From Pseudomonadota bacterium (GTDB lineage Bacteria > Pseudomonadota > Alphaproteobacteria > Sphingomonadales > Sphingomonadaceae): 7,332 nt of DNA. The notes under the pieces are model-generated. The model searched no databases and had not been told where the DNA came from. It worked only from the letters and a program-made list of their open reading frames with translations. Below are positions 1-5,505 of the stretch, piece by piece; position 1 is the first letter of the stretch; each line of letters opens with the position of its first letter. A program made the translations under genes and the position numbers. The DNA is taken from assembly GCA_963205285.1 (NCBI GenBank), contig CAUJJQ010000222.1, forward strand, positions 1 to 7,332. Direction: 5' to 3'.

Positions 1-1028
1 TCGGCATGGGGCTAGTCTTGGGGGTGGAGGCTGCGGCACTGTCCAAGGCGCTATATTGGATAGAGGACGGGTTTCACCGCCTGCCGTTACACTGGATGTG
101 GTGGCCCGCCATCGGTTCGATCATCGTCGGGCTGGGCGCCCTCATCGAACCGCATGTGCTGGGCGCGGGCTATGGCAATATCCAGGCTCTGCTCGACAAT
201 GATCTGGCGGTGCGGATGATTGTCACCCTGCTGGCCGTCAAGGCGGTGGTGTGGCTGGTGGCGTTGGGTTCGGGCACGTCGGGCGGCATCCTCGCCCCAT
301 TGCTGATTTTGGGCGGCGCGACCGGTGCGCTCATCGGCCATTATCTGCCCGGCGACCCCGGCCTTTGGGCGATGGTCGGCATGGCCGCGATTATGAGCGG
401 GGCGATGCGCGCACCGATGACCGGCGCGCTGTTCGCCGCTGAAATTACGGGACAAATGGGCGGCCTGCCGCTGTGTCTGGCCGCTGCGGGCAGCGCCTAT
501 GCGGTGAGTGTGCTGCTCACCCGGCGATCCATCCTCACCGAAAAAATCGCCCGGCGCGGCCGCCATGTGTTGCAGGAATATAGCGTCGATGCGCTCGACC
601 TGTTGCAGGTCAGGGATTTGATGACCGCAAAGCCCGAAACCTTGCCGGGCAATATGCCGCTCGTTGATGTTGTTGCCTTTTTCGAAGGTGAAGCAGCGCA
701 CCGCAGCTATCCGGTGATTGATGCGAGCGGTCGGCTAATGGGTCTGGTGTCACGCAGCGATGCGCTGACATGGCAGGTCGATGGCTTTGAAGCGGCCAGC
801 CTGCTGGCTGAAAACCTGTCCGACGCATCGCAACCGACCGCTTTCCCCGACAGCCCCTGTGGGCTGGTCGCCGACCTGATCGTCCAATCGGGCGTCGGGC
901 GCATCCCGATTGTCGAACGCGACAGCCGCCGCGTGGTGGGGATTATTTCGCGGCAGGATCTGCTCAAGGCTAGGCGCAAAGTCCGCCGCGATGAAACCCG
1001 CCGCACCCGCCATGTTGGTGGTCGCTAG
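1..1028 (+). CDS. ClC-family chloride channel/transporter with C-terminal CBS pair (5' partial)
   Basis: This is the C-terminal part of a voltage-gated-type ClC protein, an inner-membrane protein that conducts chloride or exchanges it for protons. The reading frame is open to the left edge. The first ATG, at base 6, lies inside a membrane region, so it is not the true start. The N-terminal half, with the first selectivity motifs (GSGIP and GREGP types), is outside the window. Counting from that ATG, the visible part has hydrophobic helices at about 34-47, 71-87, 95-112, 118-132 and 153-171. The late ClC motif GSGTSGGILAP (88-98) corresponds to the G-I/F-x-A-P anion-site loop, and FAAEITG follows at 143-149. 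Two CBS domains follow at about 203-258 and 283-325; these normally bind adenine nucleotides and gate the pore. The tail is Arg-rich. The position that usually carries the pore tyrosine before the CBS domains appears to be Leu177 (SILTEK). The family call is firm; whether it is a channel or an antiporter cannot be decided without the missing gating glutamate. Confidence 0.93.
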   Translation, partial: GMGLVLGVEAAALSKALYWIEDGFHRLPLHWMWWPAIGSIIVGLGALIEPHVLGAGYGNIQALLDNDLAVRMIVTLLAVKAVVWLVALGSGTSGGILAPLLILGGATGALIGHYLPGDPGLWAMVGMAAIMSGAMRAPMTGALFAAEITGQMGGLPLCLAAAGSAYAVSVLLTRRSILTEKIARRGRHVLQEYSVDALDLLQVRDLMTAKPETLPGNMPLVDVVAFFEGEAAHRSYPVIDASGRLMGLVSRSDALTWQVDGFEAASLLAENLSDASQPTAFPDSPCGLVADLIVQSGVGRIPIVERDSRRVVGIISRQDLLKARRKVRRDETRRTRHVGGR

Positions 1029-1097
1029 GGGGATTCGATATCGCGCCCGTGAAAGGCCAATCGAACCACCGCCGGATCGGCCTGACGAACGGAACAG

Positions 1098-1159
1098 ATG
1101 CTGGTGGCCCCGCCCTTCGTTATCGCTTCGGGCGTTTTTGCTGAAATGCTGGTGACCCC
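1098..1159. repeat. Near-identical 14-nt direct repeat of the tRNA-Glu 3' end
   Basis: Bases 1098-1111 (atgctggtggcccc) match 1146-1159 (atgctggtgacccc) at 13 of 14 positions, 48 bp apart. The second copy is the encoded CCA end and part of the acceptor stem of tRNA-Glu, plus four flanking bases. The intervening sequence does not fold into a recognisable T-arm, so this is not a second intact tRNA. It could be a remnant of a tandem tRNA copy, an old attachment-site-like duplication, or chance in GC-rich DNA. Confidence 0.4.
1111..1139 (+). terminator. Candidate intrinsic terminator downstream of the chloride channel gene
   Basis: A GC stem is formed by CGCCC (1111-1115) and GGGCG (1130-1134). 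It closes a 14-nt loop and is followed at once by five T residues (1135-1139). It lies about 80 bp after the stop codon of the plus-strand gene and just before the convergent tRNA. The T-run is only on the plus side, so it would stop transcription from the chloride channel gene and not from the tRNA. The stem is short and the loop large, so the call is moderate. Confidence 0.5.
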
Positions 1160-1224
1160 TACGGGAATCGAACCCGTGTTTCAGCCGTGAAAGGGCCGCG
1201 TCCTAACCGCTAGACGAAGGGGCC
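1150..1224 (-). tRNA. tRNA-Glu (anticodon UUC), CCA encoded
   Basis: Read on the minus strand, a complete 75-nt cloverleaf is present. The acceptor stem GGCCCCT pairs with AGGGGTC, with one G-T pair. The D-stem is GTCT/GGAC, the anticodon stem is CGGCC/GGCTG around loop CTTTCAC, and the T-arm is CGGG-TTCGATT-CCCG. The discriminator base is A and the terminal CCA is encoded (1150-1152). The anticodon TTC is at 1189-1191, which reads Glu codons GAA and GAG. There is no intron and no mismatch that would suggest a pseudogene. The gene lies about 50 bp after the recJ stop codon on the same strand and converges with the chloride channel gene. Confidence 0.97.
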
Positions 1225-1251
1225 AGATGCTTTTGCATTGGCAAGGCGCGC

Positions 1252-1280
1252 CCATTAGGGCGGCTGAGCCGCCGGGTCAA
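1252..1280 (-). promoter_or_regulatory. Candidate tRNA-Glu promoter overlapping the recJ stop codon
   Basis: On the minus strand, TTGACC (1280-1275, five of six matches to TTGACA) is followed 17 nt later by TAATGG (1257-1252), a weaker -10. Transcription would begin about 20 nt before the mature tRNA 5' end at 1224. The TGA of recJ lies within the -35 hexamer. The segment right after the -10 is GCGCGCC, a GC-rich discriminator of the kind found at stringently controlled stable-RNA promoters. The call rests on spacing and position relative to the tRNA; the -10 match is poor. Confidence 0.45.
1259..1273. other. Perfect GC hairpin between recJ and tRNA-Glu
   Basis: GGCGGC (1259-1264) and GCCGCC (1268-1273) form a perfect 6-bp stem with a 3-nt loop, three bases beyond the recJ stop codon. 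No T-run follows on the minus strand, so it is not a classic intrinsic terminator. It may pause transcription or protect the recJ mRNA 3' end. It also fills most of the spacer between the proposed -35 and -10 boxes of the tRNA promoter. Confidence 0.5.
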
Positions 1281-3049
1281 GTCACCAATGCCGCATCATC
1301 GACATGCATTTCAGCCGATTGCCGTCCGTTCCAGTCGTTGCGGCGAATTTGCCCGGCGAGATAGAGGCGCGCATCCCCCCGTTGCGCCAATAGTGCCTGC
1401 CCCAGCGCATTTTCCGCCGCGCGAAAGGCGACCGCGGTTACCCGTGCGCCGTCTTCGCCCGCTGCAACCATCCGCACATGGCCATTGCCCACCACGACAG
1501 CCTTTATGATTCGCACCGGCCCCACAGCTACGCGCGGCGCGCTCCACCCATGGCCATAGGGGCCGCCTTGTTCGACAGCGGCGAGGAAATCCAGATTCAC
1601 CCCGCGCGGGGCGAGCAGCGCGTCAAGTTTCAGCGCGCGTTCGCCGCTGGCGCGTGCGACATCGGCTGCCAGCCGTTCGTTCATCCATTCGGCAAAGCGC
1701 GCCAGCCCACCGGGCGCAATGGTGACGCCCGCTGCCATCGCATGGCCGCCGCCCGCAACCAGCAACCCCGCATCACGCGCGGCGATGACCGCTGCGCCCA
1801 AATCCACCCCGGCGATGGATCGCCCCGACCCCTTGCCCACCCCATCGTCGCCCAGCGCAACGACAATGGCGGGCCGGTGCAGCCGTTCCTTTACCCGCGA
1901 TGCGACGATGCCGATGACGCCGGGGTGCCAGCCGGGTGCGGCCACCACGCTTACCGCCATATTGACGGTGTTTTCGGCAGCCGCCAGCGCTTCATCGGTC
2001 ACCTGTGCCTCTATCGCGCGGCGTTCATCGTTCAGGCGGCTCAATTCCTCGGCAATGTCGCGCACCTCCAGCGGGTCGTCGCTGGTGAGGAGGCGCACCC
2101 CCAGATCCGCCGCGCCGACCCGCCCACCGGCATTGATGCGCGGGCCAAGCGCAAAACCCAGGTCGCGCGCCTCGGGCGCACGCGCCAGCTTTGCCACGTC
2201 GGCCAAGGCCGCCAGCCCGATGTTACCGCGCCGCGCCATCACCCTTAACCCTTGGGCGACAAAGGCACGGTTAAGGCCGGTCAGCCGCGCAACATCCGCC
2301 ACCGTGCCCAGCGCCACAATGTCGAGCAGCGCCATCAAATCCGGTTCCGTCCGCCCCGTCCCATCGGCAAACCAGCCGCGCGCGCGCAAATTTCGCACCA
2401 GCGCCGCGCCCAGCAGGAATGCGACGCCGACCGCTGCCAAATGCCCCTCTGCCCGTTCAGCATCGCTGCCATCCAGCCGATTGGGGTTGATCATCGCCAG
2501 TGCGCGCGGCAGGCTGGTCGTGCATTGGTGGTGGTCCACCACCATGACGTCGAGGGCAGCATCCGCCGCCGCGCCCAAAGCTTCGAACGCCTGTGCGCCG
2601 CAATCGACCGTGACGACCAGCGTCGCGCCATCGGCCTGCATGCCGAGCAGCGCCGCCGCTGACGGGCCATATCCTTCGAGTAAGCGGTCGGGGATATAGG
2701 CCTGCGCATCATGGCCCAGCGCACGGATGAGGCGGATGAGGAGCGCCGCCGACGTCGCCCCATCGACGTCATAATCGCCAAAAATGACGATATGTTCGCG
2801 CGCGCTGATGGCATCGGCCAGCCGCGCCGCACCCTTTTCCATATCAAGGAAAATCGCTGGGTCGGGCATGAAGGCGCGCAGGCTGGGCCGCGCCCAATCA
2901 GCCAGCCGCGCCGCATCCGCCCCGCGCGACAATAATATGCGGCTCACCAGATCATCGGGCGCATCGGCGCTGCCGCCCGCACCCCCGCGCCAGTGCCACG
3001 CCTGCCCGGCCAGCGATTTTTCTATGCCAAGTGCGAAATTTTCTCTCAT
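1277..3049 (-). CDS. recJ: Single-stranded-DNA-specific exonuclease RecJ
   Basis: RecJ degrades single-stranded DNA 5' to 3' in the cytoplasm during recombinational repair, mismatch repair and restart of stalled forks, using Mn/Mg. The 590-aa length is normal for the family. The DHH-domain motifs appear in order: GDYDVDG (91-97), VDCGA (148-152), VDHHQ (171-175) with the name-giving D-H-H, NPN (188-190) and DIVALGTVADV (243-253). The linker motif RINAGGRVGAADLG follows at 304-317. The DHHA1 part shows GWHPGVIGIVASR (373-385), SGRSI (408-412) and GGGHAMAAG (433-441). A C-terminal OB-like domain spans about 470-590; its entry GPYGHGWSAP replaces the common GPFGxGNPEP type. All expected metal ligands appear present. 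The ATG at 3049 overlaps the stop of the upstream PH-domain gene by four bases (ATGA). A run of six G directly abuts the ATG, too close to be a good ribosome site, so the start probably depends on translational coupling. Confidence 0.96.
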   Translation of the reverse strand: MRENFALGIEKSLAGQAWHWRGGAGGSADAPDDLVSRILLSRGADAARLADWARPSLRAFMPDPAIFLDMEKGAARLADAISAREHIVIFGDYDVDGATSAALLIRLIRALGHDAQAYIPDRLLEGYGPSAAALLGMQADGATLVVTVDCGAQAFEALGAAADAALDVMVVDHHQCTTSLPRALAMINPNRLDGSDAERAEGHLAAVGVAFLLGAALVRNLRARGWFADGTGRTEPDLMALLDIVALGTVADVARLTGLNRAFVAQGLRVMARRGNIGLAALADVAKLARAPEARDLGFALGPRINAGGRVGAADLGVRLLTSDDPLEVRDIAEELSRLNDERRAIEAQVTDEALAAAENTVNMAVSVVAAPGWHPGVIGIVASRVKERLHRPAIVVALGDDGVGKGSGRSIAGVDLGAAVIAARDAGLLVAGGGHAMAAGVTIAPGGLARFAEWMNERLAADVARASGERALKLDALLAPRGVNLDFLAAVEQGGPYGHGWSAPRVAVGPVRIIKAVVVGNGHVRMVAAGEDGARVTAVAFRAAENALGQALLAQRGDARLYLAGQIRRNDWNGRQSAEMHVDDAALVT

Positions 3050-4593
3050 CCCCCCTGCAATAGGGAAATGCGCAGCGCGTGCAATTGCGGCGCGCGGATA
3101 TAGGACAAGCGGTGGCGTTCGGCCTTGCCCCCAGGCACGCCGAGCAACAGGTCAGCCAGCCCAAAACGGCGGCGCAGCGGACTGATGTAGAGGTCGGCGC
3201 TCTGCACATGGCGGGCGGGCAAAATCACGTGGCGGGAACGCAGCCAACCGGTGATGCTTTCCAGCGTGCGCCCGTCAAAACGCCAACGTCTGAGGCGCCA
3301 GTCGAGCCAGCCGGTCAGCACGGCAAGCAGTGCCGATGCGACGAGCAGCACCGGCACCCAGAGCAATTGCGGCGCGACAATTGCCATGACGATGGTTTGC
3401 AAGGCCGCAATCCCCATAAAAACCAACGGTATGCGCAAAATCATCGCCCCGTGTGGCCGCGCCCAGTCCGCATGGTGGAGGTCGCTGCGGCTAAGGCCAA
3501 TGTCAGCCAAAATCCCGTCCACCTCTGTCAGGCGGACGCACGGCGCAACCAAATGGTCGCGCTCCTGCTTGCCATCGCCATCATCATCGCGCGCCAGATT
3601 TTGGATATAGAGCGCGTAATAGCCGAAAAGCCTTCGCACCGGCCCGCTCGAAATAATCGCCGCCTGCACCCGCGCGCGCGGGATCAAGACATCGGTGCGC
3701 GTCGTCAACCCACGCGTCCGGCGCAGCCCGCGCGGCTCACTGCTCAGCGTAAAGTCCCAATCGCGCAGGATGGTGCGCACCAATCCGGCAATCGCGCCGA
3801 TCAACAGCACCACCGCCGATGTCCCCAAAAATGCCAACCAGCGATAAGCGCCGACCCATTCGCCAAGGCCAAATTGATTGGCAATTTCCTGCCAAAAGTC
3901 GAAATCCCAAAGGTCGAAGGAAAAAAAACGGTCAAACTGCGTCACAAAGCCAAATGCGATGCCGAAAATCGCCAGCGAAAATTGAAAAATCCCCGAAACA
4001 AGTAAACGGCGCAGCCCCATATGGTGGAGGATATGGCCGGGCGGCGCTGGTTCATCCACCGCAGCTGCATCACCCGTCGCGATGGGAACTGCACCCCGGG
4101 CACTGTCGCGCAATTGCCCGTCGCGCAATAGATTGTGGCGCAATTGTTCGCGCAGGCCCTGTGCATCGGCCATCGAAATTGCGTCAATCCGCGCATCGTC
4201 GCGCTTGCCCTCCCCACCCGCACCGCTTTCAAAGCTGACGATGGCAAGGCCGAGCAGCCGGTGCACCAATTTCTGTTCAATCGCGACATCCTGAATCCGT
4301 TCAATCGGCAGGACACGTTCGCTACGGCTCCACAGTCCCTGTCGGATGGTGATGGCATCTTCGTCCACCATCCAGACAAATCGCCGCCAGCGCAAAAAGG
4401 CAAAGGTCAGCGAAATGCCCGCGAAAATCGCGATGGCAAAGACCGCCATGCCCCAACGGCCGCTGATCGATACCGCCGCCAGCAGCGGAATAAGCCCGAA
4501 CAATTGCGGGCCAAGCCGTGGCAGCGCGACGTGCAGCGCCAACGGGTGGAGGTGGCGTTCCACCGACGCGGGTGGGGCAATATCCCCCCCCAT
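3046..4593 (-). CDS. YdbT-like membrane protein with three bacterial PH (bPH2/DUF304) domains
   Basis: This is a large inner-membrane protein of the YdbT family, which usually follows a small YdbS-type gene, as it does here. Numbering from the upstream TTG (base 4602, 518 codons), hydrophobic segments lie at about 26-48, 50-70, 199-221, 255-277, 388-410 and 411-430, giving three membrane pairs. Each pair is followed by a PH-like module at about 74-155, 281-360 and 440-505. The modules share a pattern of an R-x-G-L/W turn, a LP(I/A)-x-R-(I/V)-Q strand and a later RR-x-FG or HRLLG motif; for example VLPIERIQDV, VLIPRARVQA and VILPARHVQS. An acidic DDDGDGKQERD insert lies at about 339-349. I prefer the ATG at 4593 (515 aa), one base after the stop of the upstream gene; the TTG at 4602 would overlap that gene by 8 nt. 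Neither start has a strong ribosome site. The function is unknown; Bacillus YdbS-YdbT has been linked, from memory, to resistance to peptide antimicrobials. Confidence 0.88.
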   Translation of the reverse strand: MGGDIAPPASVERHLHPLALHVALPRLGPQLFGLIPLLAAVSISGRWGMAVFAIAIFAGISLTFAFLRWRRFVWMVDEDAITIRQGLWSRSERVLPIERIQDVAIEQKLVHRLLGLAIVSFESGAGGEGKRDDARIDAISMADAQGLREQLRHNLLRDGQLRDSARGAVPIATGDAAAVDEPAPPGHILHHMGLRRLLVSGIFQFSLAIFGIAFGFVTQFDRFFSFDLWDFDFWQEIANQFGLGEWVGAYRWLAFLGTSAVVLLIGAIAGLVRTILRDWDFTLSSEPRGLRRTRGLTTRTDVLIPRARVQAAIISSGPVRRLFGYYALYIQNLARDDDGDGKQERDHLVAPCVRLTEVDGILADIGLSRSDLHHADWARPHGAMILRIPLVFMGIAALQTIVMAIVAPQLLWVPVLLVASALLAVLTGWLDWRLRRWRFDGRTLESITGWLRSRHVILPARHVQSADLYISPLRRRFGLADLLLGVPGGKAERHRLSYIRAPQLHALRISLLQGG

Positions 4594-4594
4594 T

Positions 4595-5131
4595 TCAGGC
4601 AAAATCCGAACGAATCAGCGCGCGGATGGCATCACGCATTTGCGCGGCGCGTTCGGGCAGCAGGCCGGGCAGAGTGACGATGCTGTTGTGGGTGCCTGCC
4701 GTGTGCAAAACCAGATGCGCAACGCCGCACATCCGTTCGACCGGCCCCTGCCCCACATCAATATGCTGGACGCGGACAAAGGGGACGATGGTGTCGCGCC
4801 GGAACCACATGCCATGCGCGACGCGCAGCGCATCATCACCAAAAGCATAGCCGATTTTGTGCCACGCGCGGTTGGGTAAGGTAAAAATGCCAATCGCGGC
4901 GAGGAGCAGGCTGCCGACGATCAGCCCGCCCCACGGCAAGTCATTGGCGCGCAAAATCACCGCATCGACAAAACTCGCCACCGCCGCGAGCGGCAACAGC
5001 AATATTGCATTGCGAATGGCCAGCGCGCGTCGATAACCGGCTTCAACCGGCTGCAGCGCCGCCGCATCCACGCCGGCAATCCCGACTATTGCGCCAGTGC
5101 GCGCATCCTCCGCCATCGCATTTTCTGTCAT
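4595..5131 (-). CDS. YdbS-like small membrane protein with one bacterial PH domain
   Basis: This is a 178-aa inner-membrane protein of the YdbS family (bPH2/DUF304), the usual partner of YdbT. Two transmembrane helices lie at about 41-60 and 66-85. A cytoplasmic-type PH module follows at about 88-172, with the family block IVPFVRVQHIDVGQGPVER (115-133), then HTAGTHNS (143-150) and TLPGL (153-157). The frame is open further upstream to an ATG at 5224, but that extension is Arg/Pro-rich and lacks family features. I choose the ATG at 5131 because AGGGGA lies 7 nt before it; in-frame ATGs at 5152 and 5116 lack such a site. It is the first gene of a three-gene run (this gene, the YdbT-like gene, recJ) with almost no space between genes. 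The pair may act on envelope stability, but nothing here defines a ligand. Confidence 0.87.
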   Translation of the reverse strand: MTENAMAEDARTGAIVGIAGVDAAALQPVEAGYRRALAIRNAILLLPLAAVASFVDAVILRANDLPWGGLIVGSLLLAAIGIFTLPNRAWHKIGYAFGDDALRVAHGMWFRRDTIVPFVRVQHIDVGQGPVERMCGVAHLVLHTAGTHNSIVTLPGLLPERAAQMRDAIRALIRSDFA

Positions 5132-5138
5132 CTCATTG

Positions 5139-5144
5139 TCCCCT
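5139..5144 (-). promoter_or_regulatory. Ribosome binding site that fixes the YdbS-like start
   Basis: AGGGGA on the minus strand sits 7 nt before the ATG at 5131. It is the only purine-rich site at proper spacing among the in-frame ATGs at 5224, 5152, 5131 and 5116, so it supports the 178-aa product. Confidence 0.6.
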
Positions 5145-5151
5145 GCCGCCA

Positions 5152-5180
5152 TATGTAGCGGCGGTGTTGCATCAGGGCAA
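5152..5180 (-). promoter_or_regulatory. Weak candidate promoter of the PH-domain/recJ operon
   Basis: On the minus strand, TTGCCC (5180-5175) and TACATA (5157-5152) are separated by exactly 17 nt. Transcription would start about 15-20 nt before the ATG at 5131 and leave room for the AGGGGA ribosome site. The matches to sigma-70 consensus are about four of six and three of six, so this is suggestive only. No operator-like dyad was recognised around it. Confidence 0.3.
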
Positions 5181-5227
5181 TACAGCGTGGACGATGCGCG
5201 GTTCGCGCCACGATGCACGCGCATTTG

Positions 5228-5252
5228 TCATGCCCACGAATGCGGGAACCCA
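5228..5252. repeat. Palindromic intergenic element, CCCGCGAA...GCGGG type
   Basis: The sequence TCATGCCCACGAATGCGGGA (5228-5247) continues with ACCCA to 5252. CCCAC and GCGGG flank a GAAT loop with one mismatch in the stem. It is a diverged form of the very common bacterial extragenic palindrome built on CATTCCCGCGAAAGCGGGAA. It is the first of several palindromes in the 363-bp gap between the alkyl sulfatase gene and the PH-domain operon. Confidence 0.5.
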
Positions 5253-5265
5253 TCACCCGCCCTGT

Positions 5266-5295
5266 GTTCGTGTCTCGACTTCGCTCGACACGAAC
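5266..5295. repeat. Intergenic inverted repeat with GTTCGTGT arms
   Basis: GTTCGTGT (5266-5273) and ACACGAAC (5288-5295) are perfect 8-bp inverted arms around CTCGACTTCGCTCG. Read on the minus strand, it contains GTGTCGAGCGAAGTCGAGAC, a core I recall as a frequent extragenic repeat in sphingomonad genomes. No T-run follows on either side, so I do not call it an intrinsic terminator. Confidence 0.6.
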
Positions 5296-5324
5296 GGTTG
5301 TTTAAAAACGTCCCTGCCCCCGGG

Positions 5325-5347
5325 CGTATCGAGCGTGTTGAGATACG
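5325..5347. repeat. Intergenic inverted repeat with CGTATC arms
   Basis: CGTATC (5325-5330) and GATACG (5342-5347) flank GAGCGTGTTGA. The layout and the GAGCG...TTGAGA core match the 5266-5295 element in opposite orientation, with GTGTC/GACAC replaced by GTATC/GATAC. The base changes are paired across the stem, which suggests the structure is what is maintained. Confidence 0.55.
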
Positions 5348-5359
5348 GACGGATAAGCC

Positions 5360-5385
5360 CCCCGTTCGTATCGAAGCCGAAGGGG
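5360..5385. repeat. Third related palindrome (CCGTTCGTATCGAA)
   Basis: CCCC (5360-5363) and GGGG (5382-5385) enclose TTCG-TAT-CGAA (5365-5375). The CCGTTCGTATCGA part matches the outer arm type of the two preceding elements, so this may be a truncated or diverged copy of the same repeat family. Confidence 0.4.
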
Positions 5386-5398
5386 TATTTATTGAAAT

Positions 5399-5424
5399 GG
5401 GATATTTCCAGGCTCGGAAATCCC
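5399..5424. repeat. Imperfect inverted repeat 3' of the alkyl sulfatase gene
   Basis: GGGATATTTCC (5399-5409) pairs with GGAAATCCC (5416-5424) around AGGCTC, with one bulged base. On the minus strand the hairpin lies about 70 nt after the alkyl sulfatase stop and is followed by an AT-rich stretch (ATTTCAATAAATA), without a proper T-run. It could slow transcription or stabilise the mRNA end; a true intrinsic terminator is doubtful. Confidence 0.45.
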
Positions 5425-5450
5425 TGTCCCGCCTATGCCGTCATGTCCCC

Positions 5451-5505
5451 TCTGTGTGCCGCCTCACGGCGTCAGCCCATGTCTGTGTGCCGCCTCACGG
5501 CGTCA
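5451..5505. repeat. Two exact 24-nt direct repeats, 31-bp period, spanning the sulfatase stop codon
   Basis: Bases 5451-5474 and 5482-5505 are identical over 24 nt, with a 7-nt spacer (GCCCATG). Each copy contains CGCC-TCAC-GGCG, a 4-bp stem with a 4-nt loop. The right copy covers the last two sense codons and the TGA of the alkyl sulfatase gene (5495-5497). A weakly similar CCGCCTATGCCGTCA ends 31 bp before the left copy ends, at 5443, and might be a decayed third unit. Confidence 0.8.

Noticed and set aside
1055..1082. Inverted repeat GGCCAATC / GATCGGCC after the chloride channel stop
   Set aside because: It has one mismatch, a 12-nt loop and no T-run; the nearby hairpin with five T residues is a better terminator candidate.
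1245..1252. Palindrome GGCGCGCC upstream of tRNA-Glu
   Set aside because: An 8-bp GC palindrome is common at this base composition. It falls in the expected GC-rich discriminator, with nothing to mark it as an operator.
1478..2699. Two long plus-strand open frames opposite recJ
   Set aside because: Both are low-complexity Arg/Ala/Pro/Ser translations of the antisense strand, while the minus strand has all RecJ motifs in one uninterrupted frame.
3079..4005. A 308-codon plus-strand frame opposite the YdbT-like gene
   Set aside because: It has no family resemblance or ribosome site, and the opposite strand encodes a clear multi-PH membrane protein.
4108..4156. Repeated GCGCAATTG words inside the YdbT-like gene
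   Set aside because: They encode a run of similar amphipathic residues (Q-L-R type) in a helix, which explains the similarity without a separate DNA function.
5132..5494. Possible small gene or CRISPR-like array in the intergenic gap
   Set aside because: Frames crossing the gap are continuations of antisense or unsupported extensions. The repeats are too few, and the spacers too short and irregular, for CRISPR.
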